A program made the position numbers and the translations under genes. This document shows positions 49,375 through 63,870 of a stretch of DNA of 64,000 nt, piece after piece. The DNA is from Ipomoea triloba (taxonomy: Eukaryota; Streptophyta; Magnoliopsida; Solanales; Convolvulaceae). Each line of letters starts with the position of its first letter. The first letter of the stretch is position 1. Location: assembly GCF_003576645.1 (NCBI RefSeq), contig NC_044919.1, positions 11,983,994 through 12,047,993 of the forward strand. The letters are read 5' to 3'. The notes beneath the pieces were generated by a model. The model ran no database searches. It saw only the letters and a list, made by a program, of their open reading frames with translations, and had not been told where the DNA came from.

Positions 49375-49850
49375 CTATCTTATCAATGCACAAAGGAATT
49401 GTTTGCAAATATTCCATACCTAACCGAGGTAAAGATTAGAAGTGAAGGAGTAGGTTGGACTGATTGCATTTATAAGAACCATGCCTATTTACACCACCTC
49501 TAGAGCCTACGTCTTCTTAGCGATGCCTATTGGTATATGCTAGGGTTTCACATGGAATGCTTCCAAATAATAACCATATTGTTTCCTTGAAAAGCCTTAA
49601 GAAGTTGATCCTTAATTCTATGACATTTGAGGGGAAAGAAATTAATATTCTTAGCAAGTTGTCTAAGATTGAGGTGCTAAAGCTATTTAGTTGTGAGTAT
49701 ATTGACAAAGAGTGTGGAAACTACTTGAGAAGGAGACTTTTGGCGATTTAATTTATTTGAAAATTTTTGAAACTAATCTCAAGCGTCGAGAAGAAAGTGC
49801 TTATCATTTTTCGAAACGTACTTGAGCTCCTAATCCCCGTTTGGTGTTGT
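49375..49850 (+). pseudogene. Orphan LRR fragment of an R1-type NLR
   Basis: Aligns with the LRR region of the intact NLRs: KELFANIP, then AYLHHL, then NNHIVSLKSLKKL and ILSKLSKIEVLKL, against RELFANIP, AYLHQL, NHIGRLENLKKL and SLSKLPKLEVLKL. Frame changes and stops separate the pieces. It is more diverged than the three NLRs are from each other, and lies on the opposite strand. It is cut on the right by a CT/AT microsatellite and Helitron B. Confidence 0.8.
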
Positions 49851-49857
49851 TTTTTGT

Positions 49858-51512
<1,655 letters not shown>

Positions 51513-51557
51513 TATATATATATATATTTGTTGAACTTCCTCTCATATTGAGCCCTA

Positions 51558-51588
<31 letters not shown>

Positions 51589-51829
51589 TAGTGATATATG
51601 GGATTAATCGGCGCCTAAAAGAGATTTTTACAACATTTATAGAGCCGAATAAAGACCAGAAAAACAATAGAATGCTACGCCAATACTTGATACTCAATTC
51701 CGACATCTATCGTCGCTTGGCTGCTCCGCCACTTTTGTCCAAAATATTAGCTTATTATAATAAAAAAAAATATTAAATTGTATACATATATAATAAAAAT
51801 ATTAAATTATTAAGTTTTGGTAATATATA

Positions 51830-52552
51830 TCTACACAGCTACACTTATAATAAGAGGCAAAAATGTTAGACCCCTAACTGGAACTAAAAAAATGTTGGTG
51901 TAATAGTCTGCTATAACATATTGTACTTTGTGTTCTTCTTATTCAACCTCCAATTAAATTCATAATATATCCTAATCATTTATAATTTTACCAAATTCTT
52001 TCCGTTAAATATAACGGAAGTTTAATATTAAATTCTTTAGGCAATTTATTTCTTTATTGCAGTTTTCAAACAAATTGGCAATATTCTATAATACAATTCT
52101 GTATAGATTCATAACTTAAAATTAGAATATTGAAGTCTTAATAGGATTCTATAATACGATTTTGTATAGATTCCTAACTAACCCATTATTCTACCCAAAA
52201 CAACAATATATAAATCCCTCCCCTTCTCACTGGTATTCACCCAAACTAAACCTAACATATTTTGCAACACACCATCTGCTTGACATTCTATAGGTATGAT
52301 TGTAAAAATATTATCATGCTAATTCTATTATTTGTATTTGTTCTCATAATGATTACATTTTTTTTAAAAAAAATCAATGATAGTATACTCATTAATTAGT
52401 ATAACTTCAATATCGTTATAAAAATATATCTATTGTATAATCTATTCATCTATATTTGTATCATTGTATACTTGTATGTAATGTTGTGGCTCTCAATATA
52501 TTCCTCTATAATCTACACATTTTAGTTATTCCTAACTCAAAAAATTTCTCCC

Positions 52553-52594
<42 letters not shown>

Positions 52595-53118
52595 TTTATC
52601 ATTATTAGTATTATTATTATTATGAAGATGCTCTCATTCACCACCAACATCATTGTAAATCCTATATCTAAATGCAAGGAACTCGGGTTCAATCAATAGT
52701 TTTTGATAATGACATTGAAATGTATGATATCACTTTACAAACCAACAAATGGTACGTCATCTCAAATGTTATTGTCAAACCTGTCTGGACGAACTATAAA
52801 ATACTTGATCACAAATACAATTACACATGAATTTTAAATGGTCGGACTGGTGTCCAAACAAGTGACAATGATGACACTCCATTTGCTCCCATGTAAATGG
52901 TTTATTTGTTTCTACTTACTTTAGTAGCAATTTAGCTATTTACAATTTCGTTATGTTTTATTAAAATATATAAGCATCGAGACTATTTCTTTGATTTTTA
53001 TTAATTTAGCATTTTTTTCTCTCATTATTATATGACTACCTTAATCAATTAAGGAACACTAATTTAAAAATACGCATTGGACATTGGTTTAATCGCGCAA
53101 CGCACGTGTGATAACTAG
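51830..53118 (+). mobile_element. Helitron C, carrying an RPA-like fragment
   Basis: Starts TCTACACAGCTACACTTATA after host A/T-rich DNA and ends TCGCGCAACGCACGTGTGATAACTAG-type (hairpin near 53093-53105, CTAG 53115-53118), then T. Units 1-3 show the uninterrupted site (TTAAGTTTGGTAAAAAAGTT then AAGTATTATTTTAA). The interior includes a promoter-like ACAATATATAAATCCCTCCC (about 52203) and a broken OB-fold exon. Confidence 0.7.
52672..52896 (+). pseudogene. RPA70-like OB-fold (DUF223-type) exon remnant
   Basis: From ATG 52672 the frame reads MQGTRVQSIVFDNDIEMYDI, then LQTNKWYVISNVIVKPVWTN and YKILDHKYNYT, then a stop (52828). After the stop the same frame continues NGRTGVQ to 52896. The order G.R.QA.., L..G..Y.ISN..V.P....Y....H.Y.. 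is that of the first OB fold of plant replication protein A 70-kDa-like proteins. CAT|GTAAAT at 52893 resembles the exon's donor. Plant Helitrons are known to carry RPA-like genes, so this is probably a remnant of the element's own gene. Confidence 0.55.
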
Positions 53119-53872
53119 TATAAAGATATAAGTATCATTTTAAGCAACGAATTTCACTTTTAGTCATCGACTATTATAGTATTGTCACATTTAGATTTAA
53201 AAAATTAAAAAATTTGTCACATTACATTCTTGATTTTTATTTTTTGCCACAATTAATTCTCCTTTTAAAATTTTCTTATTCCATCATTTACTCCGTATTA
53301 AATATTGCTAACATGCGTATAATTTTTATCATTCAATTAGAAGATTTTATAAGAGAATGAGAGAAATTACATGCTGAGGTAGGATGTTTGAATGATAAAA
53401 TTACATGTTAACTCTCTTTATTAAATGATGAGATCACAATGTTATTATTATTATCATCATCATCATTATTATTATTTTAAACTTAGTTGATCCCAGTTTC
53501 GCCCGACTAATCTTAAGCTTATAGGACCTCGCCCCTAGAGTCACTACAGAGGTAAATCATGAGTCACACAATTGATCCACCAGTCAGATCCTAGTCTTTA
53601 TGTGCGCATAAGGGATCCAATCCAGATCTTCCAGCATCCTTGGGTCATTTTCCCATACATATTTTTAGTAGGTTCGAAATCCCACACTGTCGCCACCAGT
53701 CATGACCTAATTTATGTCAGATGACAAACCAACTACGATAAGCCCCGAGGGAAAATACATTCCATTTGTAAAGTCCGTCAACGAGGCATGTTGTTTTACA
53801 GGCCGTTAAACGGACGACTAATTGTGGCATGCAAGAAAATAAAAGTTAAAGATATAATAAAGAAAAGAAAAT

Positions 53873-54172
53873 GTTCAAATAAGCTCTTAAACTTTACATG
53901 AAGAGTCAATTAGATCCCTAAACTTTTAAAAAGTATAATTACACCCTTTAAAATGTTATATTGAGGCAATGGAGTCCAAGAACTAATATATGACTTGCTA
54001 TTACATATCATGTTGGTTCTGGCATTATCTCCGGCAAAAATCCAGTGATCGATGACGAGCGAACCGTCGCCGATTGTTGTATATCAGAGAAGGCGACCAG
54101 TTGTCACCTTCCGCCGGAGAAGGCGGCCAACGACGGTTCGGCCATCGCCGGTCACATGATTTTTGCCACTGA
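53873..54172. mobile_element. Rearranged GGTCAAATAAG foldback element, unit 4
   Basis: Has the left end and part of the core (GAGAAGGCGACCAG), but the right inverted end is missing. It joins directly to the unit sequence TGATACAGGTTTTTGCC. Confidence 0.5.
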
Positions 54173-55822
54173 TACAGGTTTTTGCCTTTATTCATCATCT
54201 GTAGGCTCCCCTTTGTGTTGTGTTATTTTTAAAATTTTTTGGTATATTATTTTTGTTGTTATTATCATTTATTTTTGTTTAGAGCTATCAAAACAAGGTA
54301 AGTCCATTATTGGACATATTTTGATTTTTGAGACCGGCCAAAGTGGCAGGCTCTGCCTAGTTTTCATATATATGTTTGTGTGCGCGCATACACTCGCAGA
54401 GTGTATTAGTAATTAATAAATTTTATAAATAATTTGTAATATGTGTATCAATATTAACTATTAAGGTGTTTCAAATTTTTAAATTTTTTATTAATTTATA
54501 CGAATTATCTATTTATTTGAACTTTTGAGTTATTATTGACTTAACAAATTATATTAGTGTTTTTTTTTAAAAAAAAGTTATCTAAACTATTTTACTATTT
54601 TAGTATACAGTTATTAACTTTTAAAATTAATTTTTAATTAAACTTAACTTTCTATTATGAGTTTAGTAGGTTGGTCTGTCATAACCCGTAGACCTACAAT
54701 GGTGCTAGCTAGCCTTTTCTTGGCTTGCCAAAGTGACGGGTTTTAAAACTTTTCCCACTAAGAGTTATATTATATGGACTTCAAATCTCTAGTCCTTCAC
54801 TTTTACTCCATGATATGGTAATAGACGACAAGTTATCTTCATCCTGTGAGTCTAAAAAAAAATATCAACAGCAAAATTTTGAATTATGGAGTAAAAGTAG
54901 GGAGTAGAACTTGAAAGCCCAAGTAGTATTTTCCCCCCACTAAAGTGCCAAAATGGCGGCCTTTGGTGGGCCCCTATCCCGCGGGCCTTTTTTACAATAC
55001 TACTTTTCTATTGTTTTATTTATTTTAGGGAAAACGGTCAAATAAGCTCATGAACTTTACTCAAAACGTCAATTAGACCCTTAAATTTTTAAAAGTTGCA
55101 TTTAAACCCATAAACATGTTACTTTGGAGCATTGAAGCCCAAAAAAATGTTTGGAGACCTGTAATTGCATGACAGTAGGGTTCCGGTGAACCTCCGATCA
55201 ATTTCCAATGAGATTTTGAGGTCAAACACCAGTGTCGGTCAATGGTCGCGTTTGGAGAAGGCGGACCAACACAACTAAATGCACAATCATATATACTACC
55301 CAAAATGTGTATATATACATCAACATTCAAATATAGGCAATATTATACTAAAAAAAAAAAAGCAAAAAAAAAAAATACTGATCATTTTTCATGGATGAAC
55401 ACTCGATTGATGATAAAAAAAATTGTGACTCCAATTCGCAATAGTGATGATCTAAGAAAATAGGAAACAAATCTAGTCATATTTGTAGTAGTTACAAAGA
55501 AAAAATAAAAGGCGCAGTACAACCCCAACTTAAAAAAAAAAAAATCAATCTATCATCTTAGAAAATCAAATTTAAGCCATCCAATTAAAAAAAAAAATTA
55601 AATGCACAAGATTAGACTACACATTCTCACATGGGGAGTGGTTCCCATATGAACTCAACTCACTTAATTAGAATATGCTTTTTATACTAATTAAGTGTTA
55701 TCACATTAAACAACACTCAGAAACAAATTTAGTCCTTATTTTATAGGAGAGTAGTGTTATATTTTCTTTCTTACATGATAATATTTAATTAATTTTTTAT
55801 ATTTAATTAATAAGTAGATTTT

Positions 55823-56391
55823 GGCTATGGTCGACAAACATAGCTGAAAAGCTATAAGCTAGTAGCTGAAATCTGATGAGCTGTTAAGCTAGTTGTTATG
55901 CTTAAGAGTGTTTGGTAAAATTAATTTCTTTATAAGCTGATACATGCATGTAAAAAGACTAAAAAAGACATCTTCATAAAATTTAAATAATTTTAAATTT
56001 AAATAGGTTTATTTACATATTAAAATATAAAATAATGAAACCAATATATTTTAATAAAATATAAAGTAAAAAAATATATAAAGTAAAACCAAATATTTAT
56101 AGTTCATAAAATTAGTTCTTACAATAATTAATGTTCAAACACACAAATATAAAATTGAAATTACAACCAAACATATTGAAGAGAAAAGGCCAAAAGGGTT
56201 TTAATTGGGAGGGGTAAAAAATCAGTTCATACAAAAATTAATGTTCAAACACACAAATGTAAAATTGTAACTACAACAAAGCATATTGAAGAGAAAAAAT
56301 CAAAAGGATTTTAATTAGAAGGGGTAAAAGATGTCATTTATTTAAAATAATAAGGATAATGATGGAAAAAAAATTAAGAAGCTACTAGCTT
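55823..56391. mobile_element. Truncated copy of the 33630-type MITE
   Basis: Starts GGCTATGGTCGACAAACATAG and follows 33630-34150 including an internal repeated block. It breaks at the LTR element, whose first base is 56392. Confidence 0.55.
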
Positions 56392-56699
56392 TGATGATGT
56401 TAATTCATCCACATACTTGAGTATACTAAGTACGTAGAGAAATTGTATGTAAAGTACAGTGCAAATCACGTAATTAAGCCCTCAATTTCCCCTCTTTATT
56501 CACTGTTCCTAGAATCATGGTGAGAGGAAGGAAGAGTAGGGAGTAGGCTCTAAAATGAATGTTCTAGAGAGATGGAGGGAGAGCCAAAAGTCCCTTCAAG
56601 TGAAGGATCAAAGCCTTTTTATAGGCTCGTACCCGTATTCGTATACCGTCATACGTATAAAGTATTTAAGGTTGTATACCCGGGGTATATTCCCTATCA
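56392..56699 (-). mobile_element. LTR (3' LTR of a minus-strand element)
   Basis: Begins TGATGATGTTAATTCATCC on the plus strand and ends CCCTATCA; 308 bp with TGAT..ATCA ends. Its first 130 bp recur at 63871-64000 with about two differences. It is followed by AGTAGCCCCCCC, the complement of a purine-rich tract. The right boundary is inferred from TG..CA and that tract. Confidence 0.7.
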
Positions 56700-57924
56700 A
56701 GTAGCCCCCCCAGTCCGAGCCCTGACGTCGAGTCAACAAGGAAGGGGTCGGGCTGGAAGACTGGCCTTACGGTTCGTGACTCACGCTAGTTGCCTCGTTA
56801 AAAACCTTGGGCTAAGAGAAAACCCAATGGGAAAAAATCTTAGCCAAGGAAAAAAGAGCACAACTTTAAGCGCTACCGAGGAAGAATTCGAGCTAGGGAA
56901 ATAGATCGTATAGTCTGCGACCTGCGCCGGTTGCCTCGTTAAAACCTTAGGCTAAGAAAAAACCCAATGGGGAAAAATCCTAACCAAGGAAAAACGAGCA
57001 CAACCTTAGGCAGTCTTCTGAACTATAAGGGTCATCCGAACTCTACCGATCTAGGGATCGGATTTGCGATACGAATGAGATGCCGAATTTTACCGACCCA
57101 GCGACCAGATGGTCGGGAGGTCGGACCTGATCTCGATTTAGAGATTCAAATTTTCCAATAAAGAGATCGAATTTACTCACGATCTACGAATCGAGTCTCT
57201 AACATGATTTAAGAGACCAAGTTTTACCGATCATAAGTGGGAATGCTACCCCCAATGCCCTTTATTCGGGCAACTAGTTGCAGCTAGTTTGAGCCCAGTC
57301 AAACTTCCATCCGGATTACCCGATCACAAGACCGTTCTTAGCCGATCGCACTCGGTTGGTCTTGATTACCACGTTTAATTACTGTGACGGGTTTTTGAAA
57401 ACTGGACTCATGCGAACGGGGTATTATTCCCGTTCTACGCTGGGTAAGTGGAGGGACGTTAGGAGACTCGAAAGTCTAACGAGACCGCAAAGGTCAATAC
57501 GCTCGGGAAACATGCTACAATCACCAATGTTACCTTGACCGGGAAGTGTATTACCGTCGGGAATTGCTTTAATGAGCTCCGTAGGACGAGGGAGTTGCCC
57601 TATATCCTACTAGTAGCCCCCCACTCCCTATGGTGCGAGAATCTCCAGCATAAGGGAGTAGAGACAGTGGTACCCGAGTTTGTTTTTAAATTTGACTGCA
57701 GTCAGGAAGTGACTCGGTAGAGTTTATAGTACCGAAGTATCGGACCATATTTATGGTATCGGTGGTCAATTTGCCTAACTAGTAGGATTTTGGGGATTCA
57801 CGACGTTTAAATTTCATCGACCCAGCCGGACTTAATGCGCGACTAACCTATATGCATGACCGTGCGCAATTTGCTATCATACATAAGGCTAGCTTATGGT
57901 CGGGCTTCCGACAAGGAGACCAAA

Positions 57925-58225
57925 GGCTTTTCGATCTAATGCTTTTTCGGCCTTGGGCTCGGTGGCCCGAATATGATCTTTTCGATCTGGTGCCTTCTCG
58001 GCCTTCGGCTCGGCGACTGGTATATGATCTTTTCGATCTAACGCCTTCTCGGCCTTCGGCTCGGGTGACCGGAATATGATCTTTTCGATCTAACGCCTTC
58101 TCGGCCTTCAGCTCGGGTGACCGGAATATGATCTTTCCGATCTAATGCCTTCTCGGCCTTCGGTTCGATGACCGGGATGCGATCTTCTCGATCTAATGCC
58201 TTTTCGGCCTTCGACTCGGTGACCG
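57925..58225. repeat. About 52-bp tandem array in the LTR element
   Basis: Five to six units containing GATCTTTTCGATCTAACGCC then TTCTCGGCCTTCGGCTCGG, each diverged by several bases. Confidence 0.8.
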
Positions 58226-58504
58226 GAATGGTGCCAAGATTTTCTTGGGCTTAATGGTACCGATGGTGATAGTATCAACCTAACCGGTGCTTCATACACA
58301 ATTAACATGCATACATGATCGCATTACATTTTACATAGCAAATTAAATTAGAAATTACATGGTCGAGGACATTGCACCCGCCTGTTTGGGGACTGTAGTT
58401 TTTTTCGACCTTTCGGTCGTGACCGATCTCAACGATTGTAAATGGGCACCTTACTCCCAACACCCCATAAACGGGCACCTTGCTCCCACAGATCGGTCCG
58501 AGGA

Positions 58505-58585
58505 CCGTAACGTTTTTCCCGACCGTCGTCGTAACGTTTTTTCCGACCGTCGTCGTAGCGTTTTTTCCGACCGCCGTCGTAATTA
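58505..58585. repeat. 25-bp tandem repeat, three copies
   Basis: Units of CGTTTTTTCCGACCGTCGTC followed by GTAA/GTAG. Confidence 0.85.
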
Positions 58586-61500
58586 ATTATATCGAGATCT
58601 AACCTCGGGATTACAATGCCGGTGGTGGACGGGCTGACCTGACCGGACTTTGAGTGCCGGTGGTAGGAATACCAACCTGACCGGGCTTATTACACTTGAA
58701 TTTGCTAATACAAATTTTTTAAGTATGGGCCTATAACTTATACAACTTACAATTTAGGCCATACATTTTATAATTTAAAACTACTACCATAACGTATAAA
58801 TTTTAAAATTCAATCAATCTGCGTGCAGCTCCCTTCGGACGTTGGATTTAAATGGTGAGCCGACCATATGCATAACCATATTGGATTAAATCCGTCTAAT
58901 CTCGCCATAGCCACACTATCGAGAAGTTGCTAGGTGCTTATTTCTGCTCGAATTTTGTTCGACCAAGCCACGAGAAGGACTTGTCATGGCCAGAAGAGAT
59001 CTTCCTTCTTTGACTAATGAACGGGAACTTGACAATGCTGGTTGGATGAAAAAACGCAATTCTTAAGCAACAGCATGTACCGATGTAGGTGGCATGATTA
59101 TAGTTGAGCATAGTTCTGGGGTTTGTGTAGGGGCATATCGGGTAACCGGCCACCAGTGTTATGCAGGATCAGAGGCTCGGGTGATTAAACTTGCTCCAAC
59201 CAGCTTGTGAATTCATGCTGATGACCAACAACTTGCACGGTTGTGGAATCAAGCACAGTAGGTCGGGAAGTTGATTGGTAAAGAATGCACTATGAGCTCC
59301 ACAGTAGTGAAAGCTGACAAGCATTTCCAAATATAATGGGATGATGACCGGTGCTCAAAGCTGATGGAGTGGTGAGGCCGACTCTCATTCTCGATCCCTG
59401 TTGTGATGAAGGTTTTTAGCATGGAGCGTATGCCTCCACACGGGCGCATCATCCACAATTTACGCACACATAATTCGGATTTGTTGGTGGCTCTCAGTCG
59501 GCTTCTTGCTACTTGCAGCCGCAGAAAATGATTAACAAACTGTTGATCGAGAATTTTCCACTTGGTTAGTGTAGATAGCCAGCAGGTAGCCGACCGTGGC
59601 CTGTACAGGATCACGCTTGATCTTCTAGCTCTTGGTGTACTCGGCGAGGCCAGAAAGGTACAGAAAGTCGACTCATGCTAAGCCGAAAGCTCTTCTCAAG
59701 CTGAACTTTGGATTACTTAATCACCTAGCAACCGCATGCACAATCCAACCGGTCTCCTAGATTGAGTGATAGGGCGGTGAAGAGTATTCGTTTTTCGGGC
59801 GGTCGAAGCGGAGCTGGACACGGGCCACAAGCTAGGGAAGTATCATGGAGAACCCAATCAGTTTCAGACGATGGTCAGGTGGTGGGCATCTTGATCTGCA
59901 TGACTGAAGAATCCGGTCGATCTCCGATGTAACTGACCATGCCGTCGGGAATCTTGCCACGACTGCCTGAGAACTTGTCTACGATTGCGATCGGTCTGAA
60001 AAATTACACAGCAGCGGGAATGCACGAGCTTGGAGAGGTCGGGGAGATAAAAAGATCAGAGCTGACTTATGCCCGACCGAGAACTCTTCCCAACTCAAGT
60101 TGGTTAAATAAATTTATAACCTTGCGATCACTTCCCGGTCAAATTGAATAACTCTTATTGGGAGTAGCTTGATCGGAGAAGTCTGGAATATTTGCCCTGC
60201 ATGCTGCGCCGCTTAGTTTATTGGGATTTTTGACATGATCAGTTCATGCCTGACATAATCGTATGGTCTAATACGAAACTGCCGACCTCCATCTGATTGG
60301 CTCTGTGATGTATGCACGCTCTGAAACACGATCGGCTCAGGGAAAGGTCGCCAATGCGTTCTTCTCTTGTGCGAAGCTCCGATGATCCGATCAATTAACA
60401 AGATGCTAGAGCTTGCTATCACTGCGCTCGGAAGCTTTTAACCATAGCAGAGCTTTTAGACTCGGACCCTTTTCTTGGAAAGCTCGATCAAGGGAACCCA
60501 AACGCCAATCAGATTATATGGAGCAGCGGTTACTCCCCGAACATCTGAGCACTCACTAAAGACGGTTGGTAACCCACCTATTCAATACGTAAGTATGATA
60601 TCCAGACCAGTTGATTTGTTGTATCACGGCCGAACGCGCTCGGAGGAGGTTGTAGTGGTCGATTCAATCAGAATCGAGCTGGGTGATATCATAATCTTCA
60701 ATTACCGGTCAACCAACTGGAGTCTACGATGGCCGGGCTGATTTTTTGGATAATAGAGGCTGGGAAACGACTCAGACCCGGTGCCAATTAATAACTCGGG
60801 AGCGATAGGCATGGACCATGATTTGATCGGGGTTGAAGGTCGGGAATTATGCGGTTGTCAGTTCGGGAGCTTTAACGGCGGAGACCGGGAGACGAACATG
60901 CCTAGTGTAACTGGTCGGGATTTGCCTGATTAACAACTCATCAGCTCGGGGGTTCCTGGAAAGCTGAGTAAAGCCTCAAATAATTAATCTGGGCTGCTCA
61001 TCCGGTGACTCGAGCTCGATGACACTCCGTTCTTTCTTTATCTATTGACCGTGATCTGTTGTGGATTTTCAATTCGACAAGCCCAGTGAGAAGGTTCCAA
61101 CTTTGGAGCATTGTAGAAAATGGGCTCCTTCGTATGTCTAGGAAGTCTATTACCATATCGCCACTGCGCTCACCAGTCGAGAGGGAAATCCAGGCTAGTG
61201 AATTCAATGATTTCATTGATTCACTCTCTTGACCGGGGAAGATTCAGACTGAAGAAGAGCGCTCGCGCTGCGACATTACGACATGCAGCGTAATGTAATA
61301 TGATCACGGAGCTGAAGATTCAACCAAATTGCGGATCATGATCCATTGCAAACTGCAAGACTGCCGACTACCGGTGTAACTGAAGAAACAAAACCACAAA
61401 TGGTCTGCTTGTGGTCATCTGCTTGAGGTCGGCAGTGAGCCTAATCTCGACCACCGAGATTATTGCAGCTATTATGGTCGATACAGTCGGACCCGGACTG

Positions 61501-63833
61501 GATGGTATTGTTGAAGTAGTCTGCCGTTGAGATTAATCTTCATCCACGCACTGGTTGCTTGCGACATGCGACAAATGAATGAATAATGTTGATTCGGTTG
61601 CATGCAAGAGCTGGAGCTCGAGAAGTTCATCACCCACCGAGCGCCCTACCCGGAGATCCCCAAAGCCTTTGAGCTTGATACATGGCGGTTGGCACTATTG
61701 TGAACTGCTGCAATGTTATCTTTAGAATCTTCTCCTCTGTCGGTCTATCTCACGCTTGCGTTGTTGGCATTGGTGAGAGAAACTCAAATGACGCATTCCT
61801 GGAGGTCATGAAGCCAGAACAGTGAGGTCGGATGGCTTCGCCGGTTGCCCGATTCTTTATGGCAAAGATTTACTGCTAATTGATCGGAGTACTGCTGAAA
61901 TGAGTTAATATTAAGGCCGGAGGTCTATTTTCAGGGAATCACCGCTTGAGGAGCCTCGCTTGCTACAACTCGAGAAATAATGCAACACTGTGCCCTGCCA
62001 ATATCGACCACAAACAAAAGGTGACCGGGAAAGCAATCGCAGTAGAGCATAGCGGTAGACTCGATCACCATTATGCTTCGAGAAATAATTGTGAAACCGA
62101 GCTCTTGATCACTAGGTCGAGTAGTTTTGAAGGCGGTGATGTCCCAAGGTCGGGAATTACTTTAGTCGGTGACGATGCGAATGCCACGTAACACCTCAAT
62201 TATTTTTCATGCAAGCGTTTACATGGTCAAATGACTCTACCGATCACACGATCATATGATGAATTGATTTCAAAGTTTGAGTCGTTTCGTCACGAGCAGT
62301 GTGGCGGATATTTGAGATGATCAGGACTGGTTTATCGGGGCCGTTAATAACACTGAAGCCATATAAACCCAGGGATGCCCTTCAATAATGATCGGAGCTT
62401 ACAGGAATCCGGTCAACCCCTACCACAAGCTGGTGCCTGACCGATCGCCAAAATGCGAGATATGAGCCCGGGGAACCGGCCACGAGAAACAGGACGTGAG
62501 CCTCGGCTCGGAACTACACCTCGTGTTAACAAACTGAGGTTGGTAAGTGAATTACACCCGGCCTATCCTTAGTTGACCACAAGGCAAAATGTCGATCACC
62601 ACTTGGCCGAACAGGTCGGGAACCGCTTGGCTGATAACTCGTGTGACTAAACACATGGTGAGGTCGGGCCGAGACGGTCAAGATCGTTCAAATGCATGCA
62701 CGTGATCTGTCCGATCTACAGCGTAAGTCTAGGCATCGGCAATAATCTGTAGCAACCATGCACTTGTGCAACCGCTGTGAGTTCTTTGAACGAGAAAGGA
62801 GAATCAACTTTTGTCTTCAAGAAATCTATAGCAGATGACCCAGGAAAATCTCTCTTTCCCAACGCAGAAACTAATTTGACAATTTGAAGCTTCTAGTAAA
62901 GCATATATATATGTGGTTGTGGATCATTTCCCATATATATACCTGCAGTCCAGATTTTGGAGCGATAGTTCTTGGATTTCCAAATGAGAAAAAAAACTAT
63001 AGTGGTGGTGCTTGAATTCCTCAAAGGCATTCTGGGTAGCAGTTGCCTATTCCAGAGCCAAGGCAACAAGGAGAAGACTCACGCCAGCCATCCCTTGCTC
63101 ATCCATGCAAAAACTTTTCATCATTATTATTTTCCTTTTTGATTTTCTTTTCCAGTTTCTCTTTCCTTCCACTATCTTTACTTTTACCCTCCACCGCGAC
63201 ATTCTCCAACCAGCTTGCTCCACCTCACATTGCCACCACATGCAACCAATCAGCTTATTTTCTTTTTGCATCTTTCTATTGGTTGGACCGCCCACACCCA
63301 TGCCAACTAGAAGAAAACTCGGCTTCTTCGTTGGGCGCATGGATGCAATTAACACTTCTTGGAGTTGAGAGTCAAATGGCAGACGCTCTTGTAATTTAGT
63401 GATAGCCAACCTATTTTAACGGGTCCTAACAATGATGTTTCATGCGGAAATGATCAACACTGTGAAAATGGTGATGCAATCAGTCAACTAGGAGAAGTTC
63501 CGGCTTCATATCCGGCGAAGTTTGATGGCGGAGAACATGAAGATGACGGGACCCAGTACGCCAACCTGCTCTTCGCGATTCTGGGCTGGGAGGCGCAGCT
63601 TTTGGTGCATGCGATGGAGACCAAATGAAAAGTGTCTTGAAGGTAAGGAACAGTGGGTAATTCCGATTCCAAGATGCATGCAGTTGCAGTGTTTCATATG
63701 GGCTGCTTGAAGGCAGAAACCACTCTGGGTCTCCCTGAAGGCCAAGGACAAGGGCGTTTACAGATTCAATTTCTTCTCCACCTAACAAGAAAATTTACAA
63801 GGACACCGATTTTTTGTTCAGGTCCCCACAGAC

Positions 63834-63867
63834 GTGGTCGTGGGTTCGATCCCCACGGACGGCGCCA
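63834..63867 (-). promoter_or_regulatory. Primer-binding site with extended tRNA complementarity
   Basis: On the minus strand TGGCGCCGTCCGTGGGGATC begins three bases inside the right LTR. Its complement reads as the T-arm, acceptor strand and CCA of a tRNA (GTGGGTTCGATCCCCAC, then GGACGGCGCCA), closest to plant tRNA-Lys(CTT) as I remember it. It fixes the element's orientation as minus. Confidence 0.65.
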
Positions 63868-63870
63868 AAA

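Larger units (their letters stand above)
51685..55815 (-). repeat. Segmental duplication unit 4, without an NLR
   Basis: Colinear with the upstream part of units 1-3 from GATACTCAATTCCGACATCT onward, interrupted by Helitron C. The NLR side is missing; 51520-51685 is unrelated AT-rich DNA with an ATT run. Confidence 0.75.
56700..63870 (-). mobile_element. Internal region of a large non-coding LTR element
   Basis: About 7.2 kb without an ORF longer than about 120 codons and without recognisable gag, protease, RT or integrase. GC-rich relative to the rest of the window. Repeated TTGCCTCGTTAAAAACCTT / AACCCAATGGG blocks (56790-56990). A tandem array lies at 57925-58225. 63010-63410 is the most gene-like stretch, with overlapping 118-120 codon ORFs on both strands, but none is convincing. 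Fits a LARD-type or heavily decayed element. Confidence 0.6.

Noticed and set aside
57852..58308. ORFs over the 52-bp tandem array
   Set aside because: Repeat-derived frames on both strands without start context or conservation.
63012..63409. 118-120 codon ORFs on both strands in the LTR element
   Set aside because: Mutually overlapping frames, no domain resemblance; kept only as the most gene-like stretch of the internal region.
63834..63867. tRNA gene fragment at the LTR edge
   Set aside because: Only the T-arm and acceptor side are present, with CCA encoded and no D or anticodon arms; its position next to the LTR fits a primer-binding site.
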